A stretch of 64,000 nucleotides of DNA from Prorocentrum cordatum (taxonomy: Eukaryota > Sar > Dinophyceae > Prorocentrales > Prorocentraceae): the NCBI GenBank assembly GCA_963575745.1, contig CAUYUJ010016885.1, forward strand, positions 72,001 through 136,000, given 5' to 3'. Each line of letters starts with the position of its first letter. Within the stretch, counting starts at the first letter, position 1. Shown here piece after piece: positions 22,001 through 31,214 of the stretch. The position numbers were made by a program, and so were the translations under genes. Under the pieces are notes generated by a model that saw only the letters and a list, made by a program, of their open reading frames with translations, searched no databases and was not told the DNA's origin.

Positions 22001-23704
22001 ATGGCGCCATGGGCGCGATGGAATAGGATCTACGTGAAGAGCCCCACCAAGCCGCAGGGGGTGGTGATGCTGCTGGTGACGAAGGCTGGGTCGAAGCATC
22101 CCGGCCTGTGGGCAGCCGCGGACCCCACCCATCGTATCGTGATGATTGACGTGAGGGACAAGAAGCGGGTGCTGACGAAGCCGACAGCGAACGTGGAGTG
22201 GACAGAGCACCCTGGCGTCTCCGTTCGGAGCCGCGACGCGGTCATCACCGCGGCGGAGAGGGCGATCGCCAGGCTCGAGGTCGACTCCGAGAACGGGAAG
22301 CTGAAGGTGAGCAAGCCCCCGCCGAAGTCGAAGAAGAAGAGCGCGAGGGGCGGCTTTGTCGCGTGGCTCACGGGCGGGGTGGGGAACCTCTTCACGGCGC
22401 TGTGGGCCAAGCGGAGCTGGGGTTCGTGGAGCGCGATCTCCTTCCTGTGCTGGCGTGCCTGGCGCTTCTTCCGCCTAGGCTCGATCTTCCGAGCGGCCTA
22501 TGATGGGGCCCGAGCCGTCTACGAGACCGTCGAGGACGTGCAGCACGTGTACGACACCGTCTACGAGTACTACGAGAGCGGGGACCTCGAGTATGTCCTC
22601 GTGGCCATCGGCGGGACCCTGGTGACGGGGTACCTACTCTGGGCATGGTCCTACGGCGACGCGAGCGACTCCGACTCAGACAGGGGCTCCGCGATCAGTG
22701 ACGACGAGGATGACAGGGTCCTGGGGACGCAGGTCGCCGACTCTGACGATGAGCCGTCCCCGCGGCGCCTCTTCGCGGAGTTGGCCAATCAGCAGCAGGC
22801 ACTGCAGAGGGCGATGACCGACCTGACGGGGGCCGTTGCGACACAGTCTCTCGGGGCCAGGGCTTCGCCTCCACGTTCCAGCGGCTCTGATCGCACGTCG
22901 GACCCAGGACCCTCCAGCCCTGAGGGGCAGTCCGTGAGCGAGGGCGAGGGGCAGCCGACCACATCCCAGATCGACGACTTCATCTCGAAGCTGAACGAGC
23001 ATGTGGAAACGGTACAGACGGATTCTACACGGGCGACTGCTGGCACTGGGTCCCCGGCGAAGTCTCTCGACAGCGCGGGTTCATGGGAGCAGGTCGGGGG
23101 TGTAGACGAGGAGCTGCAGGATCGTATACAGTTGCTGAAGGATGAGAGCCGCAACCCGCGCGACGGCCTGCTGGCCACCCTCGAGAAGTTCAAGCATGTG
23201 CGCATGACGCCTGTGGGAGGCGTGAAGACGAGGGTCGCGCCGACAGTGCTGCACAAGCTGTACCGTTCGGGGCGCACGGCCAAGATCGAGCTGGGCGAGT
23301 GGTTGAGGTCGAAGGAGCTGCAGCGGGCGAGCATCAGCTCGGAGGTGATGATGTTGGCCATGGTGCTGGACCGCATGATGGCGGAGGGCGCCTACGACCA
23401 GCTCATCAACAGCCCTGCGGCGGAGCTCACTTGCCTCCGCCTCTACGCGATCTGGAAGGCCTACGAGAATGTGAAGTGCCTCAGTGACTGGCAGCGACCG
23501 AAGGGGCAGCAGAGCGGGAGCAAGTGGCGCTCCAAGGTCGACTGGGCCTTGGCCGACGAGTACCTCAAGGTGGACGGCGACACGGAGCTGGCGAACCTGA
23601 AGGCCGACGACGAGGTGACGGAGAAGCTGAAGAGGAGGGCAACCATCGCGAAGCACCTGCAGGGCGCCAAGGACAGCGGCGCGGTGGGTGCTGATCACGA
23701 ATAG
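22001..23704 (+). CDS. gag-like ORF1 protein of the PAT-like element
   Basis: ATG at 22001 gives 567 residues; the open frame extends upstream to 21737 without another ATG. The order is a basic patch (PPPKSKKKSARGG), a hydrophobic segment near SAISFLCWRAWRFF, another near YVLVAIGGTLVTGYLLWAW, an acidic Ser/Asp region, and a helical C-terminal part rich in Lys/Glu. No zinc knuckle was seen, as is usual for DIRS-type Gag. Position before RT and inside the split repeats is the reason for the gag call; the membrane-like segments are odd for Gag. Confidence 0.7.
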   Translation: MAPWARWNRIYVKSPTKPQGVVMLLVTKAGSKHPGLWAAADPTHRIVMIDVRDKKRVLTKPTANVEWTEHPGVSVRSRDAVITAAERAIARLEVDSENGKLKVSKPPPKSKKKSARGGFVAWLTGGVGNLFTALWAKRSWGSWSAISFLCWRAWRFFRLGSIFRAAYDGARAVYETVEDVQHVYDTVYEYYESGDLEYVLVAIGGTLVTGYLLWAWSYGDASDSDSDRGSAISDDEDDRVLGTQVADSDDEPSPRRLFAELANQQQALQRAMTDLTGAVATQSLGARASPPRSSGSDRTSDPGPSSPEGQSVSEGEGQPTTSQIDDFISKLNEHVETVQTDSTRATAGTGSPAKSLDSAGSWEQVGGVDEELQDRIQLLKDESRNPRDGLLATLEKFKHVRMTPVGGVKTRVAPTVLHKLYRSGRTAKIELGEWLRSKELQRASISSEVMMLAMVLDRMMAEGAYDQLINSPAAELTCLRLYAIWKAYENVKCLSDWQRPKGQQSGSKWRSKVDWALADEYLKVDGDTELANLKADDEVTEKLKRRATIAKHLQGAKDSGAVGADHE

Positions 23705-23999
23705 GTTGCGGCCGGGGCTCCCGTGGCAAGTCCTGGCCAAGTGCACGCTCAGAGCGTAAGGCCACACTTGAGGTGGATTCGGGTGCTGTTGTGGTGCCTC
23801 GGCGCCCTGCAGACACCTGGGAGCTCGCGGGCCTTCGAGGTAGCGGGCTGGTGCCTGGTCGCGTCCCCCTGGCTGTACGGCTTCTCGGGCGCGGCCAACT
23901 TCTTCAGGTCGGACGACGGTGTCTCCGAGTCCGACCTCTACTTCAACGACACCTTTTTCTCGCGTCGGGGTGCAGGTCACCTGGTGGACCCTGTCCCTT

Positions 24000-26900
24000 A
24001 TGATGGTGGACGAGAGGGAGCGGGACCCGCTGCGAACGCTTCCCATCCTGCCGTACCCGCTTTCTGCCCGGCCTACTTCCCAGGGCTTGGACGAGAGGCA
24101 GCTGCAGCTGACACTCGCTCGAGTCCAGAGGGCATCGGCGGCCATTCGGGGTCTGGCGGCGGGGCATCTGGGTCAGGAGACCCTGATCTTGAGGCGGCGG
24201 AGGGATTGGCGGGAGTGGAGGACTGCGACCCCATTACAGACGGCCATCGTCAACGATCTTTGGGACAGGCACGCTCAATCCGAGTGCTGGGGTACCATCA
24301 ACGACGGCAGGGCGGTGATCAGCCGTCTGGGGGGGGAAGGAGCGCTGGACTATCAGAGTACACGTACAATGACGAGATCGAGGACGACGAGGAAGCACCT
24401 GAGCAAGGGGGACATGTGCCCGCTGGTGGCCTCGGAGGTCTCGGTGCCGCCGCCGAATACGAAGGGCCTGAACATCGAGAGGCTTTCGGAGACGGCGGGG
24501 GCTTACCTCAGCAATGTGGGCAGCGAGATGATCAAGGAAGTGGGTCAGGTCGACTGGGACCGCTACGAAAACACGCGCAGCTACACCGACCCGGGCTGGA
24601 GACGGGGCAGCAATCGACTCGAGCTCGCCCTACGAATGCTTCGCTCGGGGATGATAGGCTACGTGAAGAACATACGCGAGAGGGTTGGCGTGTTCACCGT
24701 AGTCAAGAACCTGAGCGAGCAGGGGACGGGGGTGGAGAAGAGCCGCCTGGTCTGGGACTGCAGGCGGGTCAATCTCCTGTTCCAGGACCCGCCGTGGGTT
24801 CCCCTGGGGTCCCCCGCATCCCTGGCGCTGTTGGAGCTGGACGAGTCAATCCTACATGGGCGACGGCTATACTCCTTCCAGGGCGATATTCCCGACTGGT
24901 TCTACCGGCTACGATGGCCGGCTTCCTTGGCGGAGTACGTTGTGCTGCCAGAGGTGACCCCGCAGCAGATCTACGACTACGCGTGCAAGCAGGGGATCTC
25001 TATACCGAAGCCCGAGCCCGACGATATTGGACTTGGAGCCATGTCCCCCGTCATGGGGTCCAGCTGGGCCGTCTTCTTGGCCCACAGCTGCCTGTCGGAC
25101 GCCCTGGAGAGTTTGCCCGACATCAACCTCGGGCAGATCACATATGGGAGGCCGACCCCGTCCTTCGAGAAGGTGCAGCTGATGCTATTGCTGTACATCG
25201 ACGACTACATCGGGCTGAAGCTGTGTTCGGAGAACGGGGAGGAGCTGGAGCTGGACAGGGAGAAGGTGAAGGCACACCTCGTGGGTCAGGGCCTCCCAGT
25301 GCACAAGGAGGACTGGGGGGAGGGCCTGACGAGGGGTCTTGGGCTGGCCATTGGCCCGAGGCCATACAGGCTACGCGTCGTCCAGGACAAGATGAGGGAC
25401 ATGGTGCTGGCGACCGAAGCGGTGGTCATCATGGGTCGTGTACCCCCGGCTGCTCTCAGCAGTTTGCTGGGCCTGTGGACGTGGGCGATCATGACCAACA
25501 GGGCGGCCTTCTGCATCCTGGATGCCGCCTACCGTTGGATGCACGGGTTCCGCGAGGAGGATGCGATGAGATGGCAGAAGCTGGACATCCAGGTACTGAG
25601 CGAGCTGCAGGCGCTCTCGGCGCTGCACGTCTTTATGGAGGCGGACCTGGAGGCACCCTGGCTGGAGAGGGTCTACATGACGGATGCGTCGGAGGAGGGT
25701 TTCGCAGCGGTTGTGACGAGGGCCGATGTGGAGGAGATCAGGACAGAGCTCAGTCGAGGGTCGCTGCAGTCATGGACGATTCAGGCGGCACGAGCTTACA
25801 CGGAGGTGGAGCAGGAGGTCGAGGCCGAGGGCGACGAGGACGACGCGCCAATGTCACCAGAGATGGGGAGACCGGGCTTTCTGGAGCTGTTCGCGGGCAG
25901 CGAGAGGCTCCTACAGGCGATCCTCGGTCGGACTCTCTCGTGGGGAGAGGCATGGGATGTGGCCCGTGGCCGCGAGTACGATCTCCTCAATGTTTCCAAC
26001 CTCGAACGTCTCTTCCGACGGCTACGATGGCGGTGGTGGTGGTGGATACACATGGCCCCTCCCTGTTCTACCTTCTCGCGGGCGAGGCGACCTCCCCTGA
26101 GATCGCTCGACTGTCCCTGGGGCCTGCCAGGTCTGAGTCCAGGCGACGCGGAGAAGGCGCAGGAGGGATCTACGCTGTGTGTGCTGGCGGTGCAGGCGGC
26201 GCTCTTCTGCATCAGGGAGGGGATCTACTTCGTGATCGAGAACCCCGAGTCCAGCCTGATGTGGGCCTTCCCGCCCATGCTCGAGCTGCTCGCGAGGTCC
26301 GAGGTCATCAGGATCAGCCTGGACTACTGCCAGTACGGGGAGGAGTGGAAGAAGCCGACCACCCTGGTCACCAACTGCAGGGCCCTCTGTGTGATGGAGC
26401 GTCGATGTCAGGGCACGCGGGGGCGCTGCTCGAGGACAGGACTGGTGCATCGCGAGTTGCGGGGCAGCGGCCCGGGCGGTACCAAGTGGACGAAGATCGC
26501 CTGCCCGTACCCCGTCCTCTTCTGCGAGACCTACGCTCAGGTGGTGAGGAGCGTCGAGCCCTCTTGGGAGAGGGTCCCGGACGGTGCGCAGGTGAGGCTG
26601 CGTCACGGACTGCCTCGAGTCGTGAGGGCCCGAGCACAACATCTTCCACCACAGGAGAGCTGGCTCGACGAGCAGAGGTGGAGAGTCTTGTTCCAGGGGC
26701 GCTGGCAGAGGGAGGAGCACAACAATGTGTTGGAGCTGAGGACGATAGTGGGGCTGCTACGACACCTGTCGAGGACTTCGAGGGCCTGGAGATCTCGAGT
26801 ACTCATCATGACGGATTCGTTGGTGAGCCTCGGGGTGCTGACCAAGGGGAGAAGCTCGGCACGGGCTCTACTACATCTGGCGAGAATGGCGGGAGTTGTA

Positions 26901-27101
26901 CAGCTGGTGTGCCGACTGCGTCCATATTATCGTTGGGTACCCTCCGAGGTCAACGTCGCCGACGGACCGTCTCGACAGGTCGACCTGGGAGCGGCGGAGG
27001 AGACGAAGGCGGGCCACAGCACGAGGTACACACCCAAGCGGCTGCTCCACTGGCTTCGGGGGCTGCGACGGCGAGGAACCGCTGGACACTCCCATTGGTG
27101 A
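24000..27101 (+). CDS. reverse transcriptase / RNase H with embedded methyltransferase domain
   Basis: First ATG at 24000 gives 1033 residues; the frame is open from 23844. RT palm: SRLVWDCRRVN near 24740, FQGDIPDWFYRL near 24880, and the catalytic LLYIDDYIGLKL with YIDD at 25194-25205. RNase H strand 1: YMTDASEEGFAAV with the Asp codon at 25683. Then a methyltransferase-like domain: FLELFAGSERLL from 25878, MAPPCSTFSRAR from 26052, and ENPES from 26238; PPC and EN recall C5-cytosine methyltransferase motifs IV and VI. The rest of RNase H follows: NNVLELRTIVG (Glu 26733), IMTDSLVSLG (Asp 26814), PSEVNVADGPSR (Asp 26961). ORF1 and ORF3 use another frame, so frameshifting or separate initiation is needed. 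Confidence 0.93.
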   Translation: MMVDERERDPLRTLPILPYPLSARPTSQGLDERQLQLTLARVQRASAAIRGLAAGHLGQETLILRRRRDWREWRTATPLQTAIVNDLWDRHAQSECWGTINDGRAVISRLGGEGALDYQSTRTMTRSRTTRKHLSKGDMCPLVASEVSVPPPNTKGLNIERLSETAGAYLSNVGSEMIKEVGQVDWDRYENTRSYTDPGWRRGSNRLELALRMLRSGMIGYVKNIRERVGVFTVVKNLSEQGTGVEKSRLVWDCRRVNLLFQDPPWVPLGSPASLALLELDESILHGRRLYSFQGDIPDWFYRLRWPASLAEYVVLPEVTPQQIYDYACKQGISIPKPEPDDIGLGAMSPVMGSSWAVFLAHSCLSDALESLPDINLGQITYGRPTPSFEKVQLMLLLYIDDYIGLKLCSENGEELELDREKVKAHLVGQGLPVHKEDWGEGLTRGLGLAIGPRPYRLRVVQDKMRDMVLATEAVVIMGRVPPAALSSLLGLWTWAIMTNRAAFCILDAAYRWMHGFREEDAMRWQKLDIQVLSELQALSALHVFMEADLEAPWLERVYMTDASEEGFAAVVTRADVEEIRTELSRGSLQSWTIQAARAYTEVEQEVEAEGDEDDAPMSPEMGRPGFLELFAGSERLLQAILGRTLSWGEAWDVARGREYDLLNVSNLERLFRRLRWRWWWWIHMAPPCSTFSRARRPPLRSLDCPWGLPGLSPGDAEKAQEGSTLCVLAVQAALFCIREGIYFVIENPESSLMWAFPPMLELLARSEVIRISLDYCQYGEEWKKPTTLVTNCRALCVMERRCQGTRGRCSRTGLVHRELRGSGPGGTKWTKIACPYPVLFCETYAQVVRSVEPSWERVPDGAQVRLRHGLPRVVRARAQHLPPQESWLDEQRWRVLFQGRWQREEHNNVLELRTIVGLLRHLSRTSRAWRSRVLIMTDSLVSLGVLTKGRSSARALLHLARMAGVVQLVCRLRPYYRWVPSEVNVADGPSRQVDLGAAEETKAGHSTRYTPKRLLHWLRGLRRRGTAGHSHW

Positions 27102-28285
27102 TCCTCTTCGTCTCGACGCAGCGGGCGGCGGCGGCCCCGCGTGGGCCGAAGCCACCCCCGCTCAAGCAGAGAGGAGCCCTTGCCTGGGAGAGGGCCGCCG
27201 AGGGCCCGCTGAAGTACAACAACAGGCTGGTGATCCACGCGGTCGACGACAACACCAACATCCAGTACCAGCGAGCCGTCAAGGACTTCTTAGTGGAGGT
27301 GAAGCGCTCCGGCCAGCCGTTCAGCACGGTGGCGGAGCGCGACAGGGCGTTGGCGGACTACATCGCCGACATGTGCTATGTGCAGCAGGCCAGCTTCATG
27401 AAAGCGAGCTACCTTTTCAACGGGTTCATGCACATCTTCGAGGACCACAGGAACTTCCTCCCAGTCGCAGCCCGCGCACTCAAGAGCTGGGAGCGCATGG
27501 GCTTCGGCGGGGAGGGCGAGCCTATCCCGATGGAGGCGATGGGGACCATCATCAAGGCGTTCTTCGAGCGCGGCATGATCATTGAGGGCGCGGCCGCGCT
27601 CGTGCAGCTGGACGGGTGGTTGAGGGAGCAAGACTGGTGCCAGCTGCGGAAGAACGACGTGAGCATCGACAGGGACGGGCGGGTCGCACTACTCCTTGGA
27701 AGGCGAGAGCGCGGCGAGAAAGTGAAGACCGGTTCCGACCAGGGTGTCGAGCTCAAGATGAAGGTTGCCAAGGCCATCATGGAGGTTCTTGTCTCGGTCA
27801 TCTCGGACCAAGAGCTCGTGCTGCCCGTGAGCCAGGGCAGTTTCAGGCGTTCGTGGGCCAAGCTGCTGGGCGAGCTGGGTTTGGAGCACATGGGGCCTCC
27901 GCATGGCATCCGCCACGCCGCGGCGGCCGACTTTGTCGCGGCTGGCGGAGGACTGGAGGAGGCCCGCAGACGTGGGCGTTGGAAGACCCCATCAGCTCTG
28001 AGCCGTTACACCAAGGTCCACACGCTCATCAGACGCCGTTCACAATTGCCATCGACGACGATGGAGACGGGCCGCAGCTTTTGGCGTCAGCCGGCCAAGC
28101 AGCTGAAGGAGGCAATCATGAACTCACCCGTGTCCGACACCCCGCTGGCGAAGCTACTGGTGGAGAAGCTCGCGCGGGTCAGAGACGATGAGGTGCAGGT
28201 TTTCGACGAGGGCCAAGTGAGCAGGTCTGAGCCTTTCGGCAAGCCGTCCAGCGCTCATCGTGCACGCGCTCGACGCAGGACCTAA
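27101..28285 (+). CDS. tyrosine recombinase ORF3 of the PAT-like element
   Basis: About 394 codons after the RT stop, in the -1 frame relative to RT. The frame is already open far upstream, and no ATG lies near the RT end, so the start is uncertain and -1 frameshifting is possible. Catalytic residues: first Arg in LDGWLREQDW (codon 27623), H-x-x-R in PPHGIRHAA (27902 and 27911), Trp in RRGRWKTPS (27980), nucleophile Tyr in LSRYTK (28007). A Lys in the RGEKVKTG turn fits the beta-hairpin lysine. It would integrate a circular DNA intermediate in place of a DDE integrase. Confidence 0.92.
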   Translation: MLFVSTQRAAAAPRGPKPPPLKQRGALAWERAAEGPLKYNNRLVIHAVDDNTNIQYQRAVKDFLVEVKRSGQPFSTVAERDRALADYIADMCYVQQASFMKASYLFNGFMHIFEDHRNFLPVAARALKSWERMGFGGEGEPIPMEAMGTIIKAFFERGMIIEGAAALVQLDGWLREQDWCQLRKNDVSIDRDGRVALLLGRRERGEKVKTGSDQGVELKMKVAKAIMEVLVSVISDQELVLPVSQGSFRRSWAKLLGELGLEHMGPPHGIRHAAAADFVAAGGGLEEARRRGRWKTPSALSRYTKVHTLIRRRSQLPSTTMETGRSFWRQPAKQLKEAIMNSPVSDTPLAKLLVEKLARVRDDEVQVFDEGQVSRSEPFGKPSSAHRARARRRT

Positions 28286-28486
28286 GCGTTGGCGCCACTC
28301 TTGCCTCTTTCCTTCGCCTCGCTCTCACAGTCAGTAATGGGGGGAACTTGTGGGCTAGCCATAAGGGGGTAAGTCTGGGTCTTTTAAGTTGTATCCTTGT
28401 TTCCCTCCCTCCCTCCCTATTGGTTTGCTGATTTTGGAAGCAGGCTGAGGGCCCATTGGGCCAGATGCTTGCGTTGCGGCGTGGAC

Positions 28487-28728
28487 GGGTAATCACGATT
28501 AACTTTAGTTCTGGGCGTGCCCCGTGATGTAGATTGCGGGCCTGCTCGAGCAACGGCCCGAGTCGGCGCACGCCTGGCATCTCTCGAGATTCGTGTTTGC
28601 AAGATCTTCGGGCGAGGTCCGCCCACTGGTGTGAAAAGTTTCGCTCTCTCATTCGGCACTCCTGTCGGAGGCCTCCGCCCGACCCCCTCTTGTGGCTGGC
28701 CCCTCCCCGTAGCTGTACAAACATAAAT
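28487..28728 (+). repeat. split direct repeat B1
   Basis: 242 bp, identical by eye to 28846-29087 (offset 359), starting GGGTAATCACGATTAACTTT. Confidence 0.92.
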
Positions 28729-28824
28729 AACTGTTTTCAAACAATCTTTTATGTCGCAGTGTGCGGGGTCGTGGGCCGTCTGTGCTCTCCTTATCTTTGT
28801 ATGTGCTCATAGCTTTTTCGGTCC
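28728..28824 (+). repeat. split direct repeat A2
   Basis: 97-bp copy of 21652-21748, sharing one T with the end of B1. About 21 bp separate it from B2. Confidence 0.92.
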
Positions 28825-28845
28825 CGCCCCCCCTGCCCTTGTGTA

Positions 28846-29087
28846 GGGTAATCACGATTAACTTTAGTTCTGGGCGTGCCCCGTGATGTAGATTGCGGGC
28901 CTGCTCGAGCAACGGCCCGAGTCGGCGCACGCCTGGCATCTCTCGAGATTCGTGTTTGCAAGATCTTCGGGCGAGGTCCGCCCACTGGTGTGAAAAGTTT
29001 CGCTCTCTCATTCGGCACTCCTGTCGGAGGCCTCCGCCCGACCCCCTCTTGTGGCTGGCCCCTCCCCGTAGCTGTACAAACATAAAT
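28846..29087 (+). repeat. split direct repeat B2
   Basis: Right terminus of the retrotransposon; second copy of B1. Confidence 0.92.
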
Positions 29088-29102
29088 TTATGTTTATGGC
29101 GT

Positions 29103-29288
29103 GATGGGCCTGTTTTCCACCACCACCACCATAAGTTGGAGGGGGAGGGGGTCCTCCTCCTCCTCCTCCTCCTCCTCCTCCTCCTCCTCCTCCTCCTCCT
29201 CCTCCTCCTCCTCCTCCTCCTCCTCCTCCTCCTCCTCCTCCTCCTTCCCCCCATCCAACTTATGGTGGTGGCGGAAAACAGGCCCATC
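29103..29288. repeat. R4 hairpin element with TCC core, copy 2
   Basis: GATGGGCCTGTTTTCCACCA pairs with TGGCGGAAAACAGGCCCATC around a pure TCC tract (29150-29245). Flanked by ATGGCGT at 29096-29102 and 29289-29295, a 7-bp target duplication lying in the right terminus of R1 copy 5. Confidence 0.88.
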
Positions 29289-29310
29289 ATGGCGTTCTCT
29301 CTTCTTCGAT

Positions 29311-29336
29311 GAGCGGGCGGGTGCCTGCGGCCGAAG
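29311..29336 (+). repeat. 26-bp direct repeat flanking the nested insertion, right
   Basis: Partner of 21455-21480; the R1, PAT-like and R4 insertions lie between. Confidence 0.85.
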
Positions 29337-29475
29337 GGCTCTTTTCAGGGCCTCGGCGCGGTCGCGCTCGGCCCTACAGCCCAGGCAGAGCGGAAGCACG
29401 CCGAGGCCCCTCGCCCGCCGCGGGCGCGCAGCCTGCGTCGGTCGGCGAATCGCCAGGCCTGGGGGAACCGAAAGG

Positions 29476-29600
29476 TACCGACGTCGTCGTCGACGTCGAC
29501 GTCGACGTCGACGTCCTCGTCGTCGTCGTCGTCGACGTTGTCGTCGTCGTCATCGTCGACGTCGTCGCCGCCGCCGCCGACGTCGCCGCCGACGGCGCCA
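29476..29600. repeat. GTC/GAC triplet tract
   Basis: GTCGAC and GTCGTC repeats, then GCCGCC. Confidence 0.95.
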
Positions 29601-29655
29601 TACGTTCTGACCAGGATTTCGGGGCGAATTCGGCGGCGGCGACGGGGAAAGGGCA

Positions 29656-29750
29656 GTAGGAGGAGGAGGAGGAGGAGGAGGAGGAGGAGGAGGAGGAGGT
29701 GGAAGAGGAGGAGGAGGAGGAGGAAGAGGAGGAGGAGGAGGAGGCGGTCT
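29656..29750. repeat. GGA microsatellite
   Basis: GGA tract next to a minus-strand coding-like segment. Confidence 0.95.
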
Positions 29751-29769
29751 GGGTGCCTTCTCCTCCCCC

Positions 29770-30130
29770 CGACGGCCTGCCATCGGCGAGCTCCGCCGCG
29801 CTGGCGCGCCACTCTTCGGGGAGCCTCTCGTGCAGGCACACCTCCGCCCCCCTCGGCCCCGTGCGGCGCACCCAGAAGTGCTCCGGCCAGGGCTCCAGCA
29901 CCTGCCGAGGGGCCACAAGCAGGGCGGCAGGAGTAGTCACAGGGGACGACGCAGAGCTGCCTCGTGGCTTCGGCCAGGGGGGGGGGGCGGGCCCCGCGAC
30001 CCTTCGGGGGCGGGGGGGGTCCATCGTGCGCGGCAGCAGGTCGCGCTAATGCTATCTGCCGCTTCCCAAAGTACCGAGGGACGTCGTGCCCAACCCACTT
30101 GCAACGAGTGGCCTCTTCAACCAGAACCAT
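29770..30130 (-). CDS. two exon-like fragments, unknown protein
   Basis: Minus strand: VLVEEATRCKWVGHDVPRYF (about 30130-30035), a short C/G-rich inverted repeat (29960-30020), then in another frame LEPWPEHFWVRRTGPRGAEV and LHERLPEEWRASAAELADG (about 29920-29775), ending at a GGA tract. The residue mix is protein-like. No family recognised. Confidence 0.35.
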
Positions 30131-30211
30131 CGCTGTTGAATGCTACACGGGAGGGCGCTGCAGAACGCTCAGGGGACATGCATGATGCACCGCGGAAGCA
30201 AATGGGCAAGC

Positions 30212-30357
30212 CGAGGAGGAGGAGGAGGAGGACGAGGAGGAGGAGGAGGAGGAGAAGGAGGAGGGGGAGGAGGAGGAGGAGGAGGCTGAGGAGGAGGAGG
30301 AGGAGGAGGAGGAGTGGAGGGGGAGGAGGAGGGGGAGGAGGGGGAGGAGGGGAAGGA
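30212..30357. repeat. GGA-rich tract
   Basis: GGA with GGGGGA breaks. Confidence 0.95.
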
Positions 30358-30412
30358 AAAAGAAAGGCAGGCGACGATGATCGAAAACAAGTTTACTCTG
30401 AGCCTGCGCAGC

Positions 30413-30880
30413 CCTGCACTCCGCTGGGCCTCCCAGCAGCCGACGTAAAGTGGCGACGGTTCCGCAACTGGCAGGAGCGCACGAAGGTGATGATAGTCGC
30501 GCAGTTGGCAGTGCACAAATTACTCGAGACCCTCTACATCTGCTAACACGTCGCCCCGCGGGATCTCACAGAAGGCCATACGTGCGTGGCGAGAGTTGCG
30601 CAAGTGGCAGCCACCCAGGGAGCGCGAGGTCTAGTCGCAATGCGCGTGTCCCTGCGCTCCGCTGGAACTCCCAGGACCGCGCGAAAGTGGCGACATCTGT
30701 GCAGTCGACAGCCACCCAGGCTGCCCAGGGAACGCGAGGTCTGGTCGCAATGCGCGTGGCGCTCCGCTCTGCTGGACCTCTCAGGAGCCCGCAAAAGTGT
30801 CGACAGTCGCGTAGCTGGCACCCAACCTGGGAGCGCGAGGTATCCTTTGGATCTGCGTGTCCCTACTCCGCTGGACCTCC
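30413..30880 (+). repeat. degenerate tandem repeat, about 105-110 bp
   Basis: Three to four units sharing CTCCGCTGGACCTCCCAG, AAAGTGGCGACA, AGCTGGCAGCCA and GGAGCGCGAGGTCTGGTCGC. A plus frame ending at 30546 (VKWRRFRNWQERTKVMI) runs through the first unit and may be coding. Confidence 0.65.
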
Positions 30881-31010
30881 CCCTCCCCCTCCCGCTCCCC
30901 CTCCTCCTCCTCCTCCTCCTCCTTCTCCTCCTCCTCCTCCTCCTCCCCCTCCTCCTCCTCCGCCACCTCTTCCTCCTCATCCTCCTCCTCTTTCCGCTTT
31001 CCGCTCCTCT
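30880..31010. repeat. TCC-rich tract
   Basis: TCC and CCCCTC units. Confidence 0.95.
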
Positions 31011-31097
31011 GACGGCGGCCCCCGATGGAACCACCGCAATCCACGATCCAGCAAGCACGCGCCGAACGAAGCGAGACCAGGGCCCACACCCCGATCC

Positions 31098-31148
31098 AAG
31101 GCTCCGGCACTTCTCAACAATTTAATTGTTGAGAAGTGCCGGAGCCTT
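31098..31148. repeat. perfect 25-bp inverted repeat with 1-nt spacer
   Basis: Arm AAGGCTCCGGCACTTCTCAA-CAATT (31098-31122), spacer T, exact complement 31124-31148. Nearly an ideal cruciform or RNA hairpin. Confidence 0.95.
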
Positions 31149-31214
31149 CTGAATTTCCCCCCTCGGCCACAAGCTCATGTTGCCCCTGAACCCAGTCGGC
31201 ACGACGGGGATGCA

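Larger units (their letters stand above)
21652..29087 (+). mobile_element. PAT-like (DIRS superfamily) tyrosine-recombinase retrotransposon
   Basis: A 7.4-kb element with a gag-like frame, RT/RNase H with methyltransferase, and tyrosine recombinase, all plus strand. Its termini are split direct repeats in the order A1 ... B1-A2-B2. That layout together with a methyltransferase domain is typical of PAT-like members; DIRS1-like elements have inverted termini and Ngaro lacks the methyltransferase. Element ends are AACTG... and ...AAAT, and the internal B1/A2 junction is AAAT|AACTG, as expected from a circular intermediate. A one-base T is shared at both host junctions and there is no longer target duplication. 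All three frames are open, so it may be recent. Confidence 0.92.

Noticed and set aside
23723-27100. Long frame overlapping the RT gene
   Set aside because: The RT motifs lie in the other frame; this one is open through composition and only its end (the recombinase) is real.
28286-28486. Promoter or terminator of the retrotransposon
   Set aside because: No motif beyond composition; only the repeat structure is supported.
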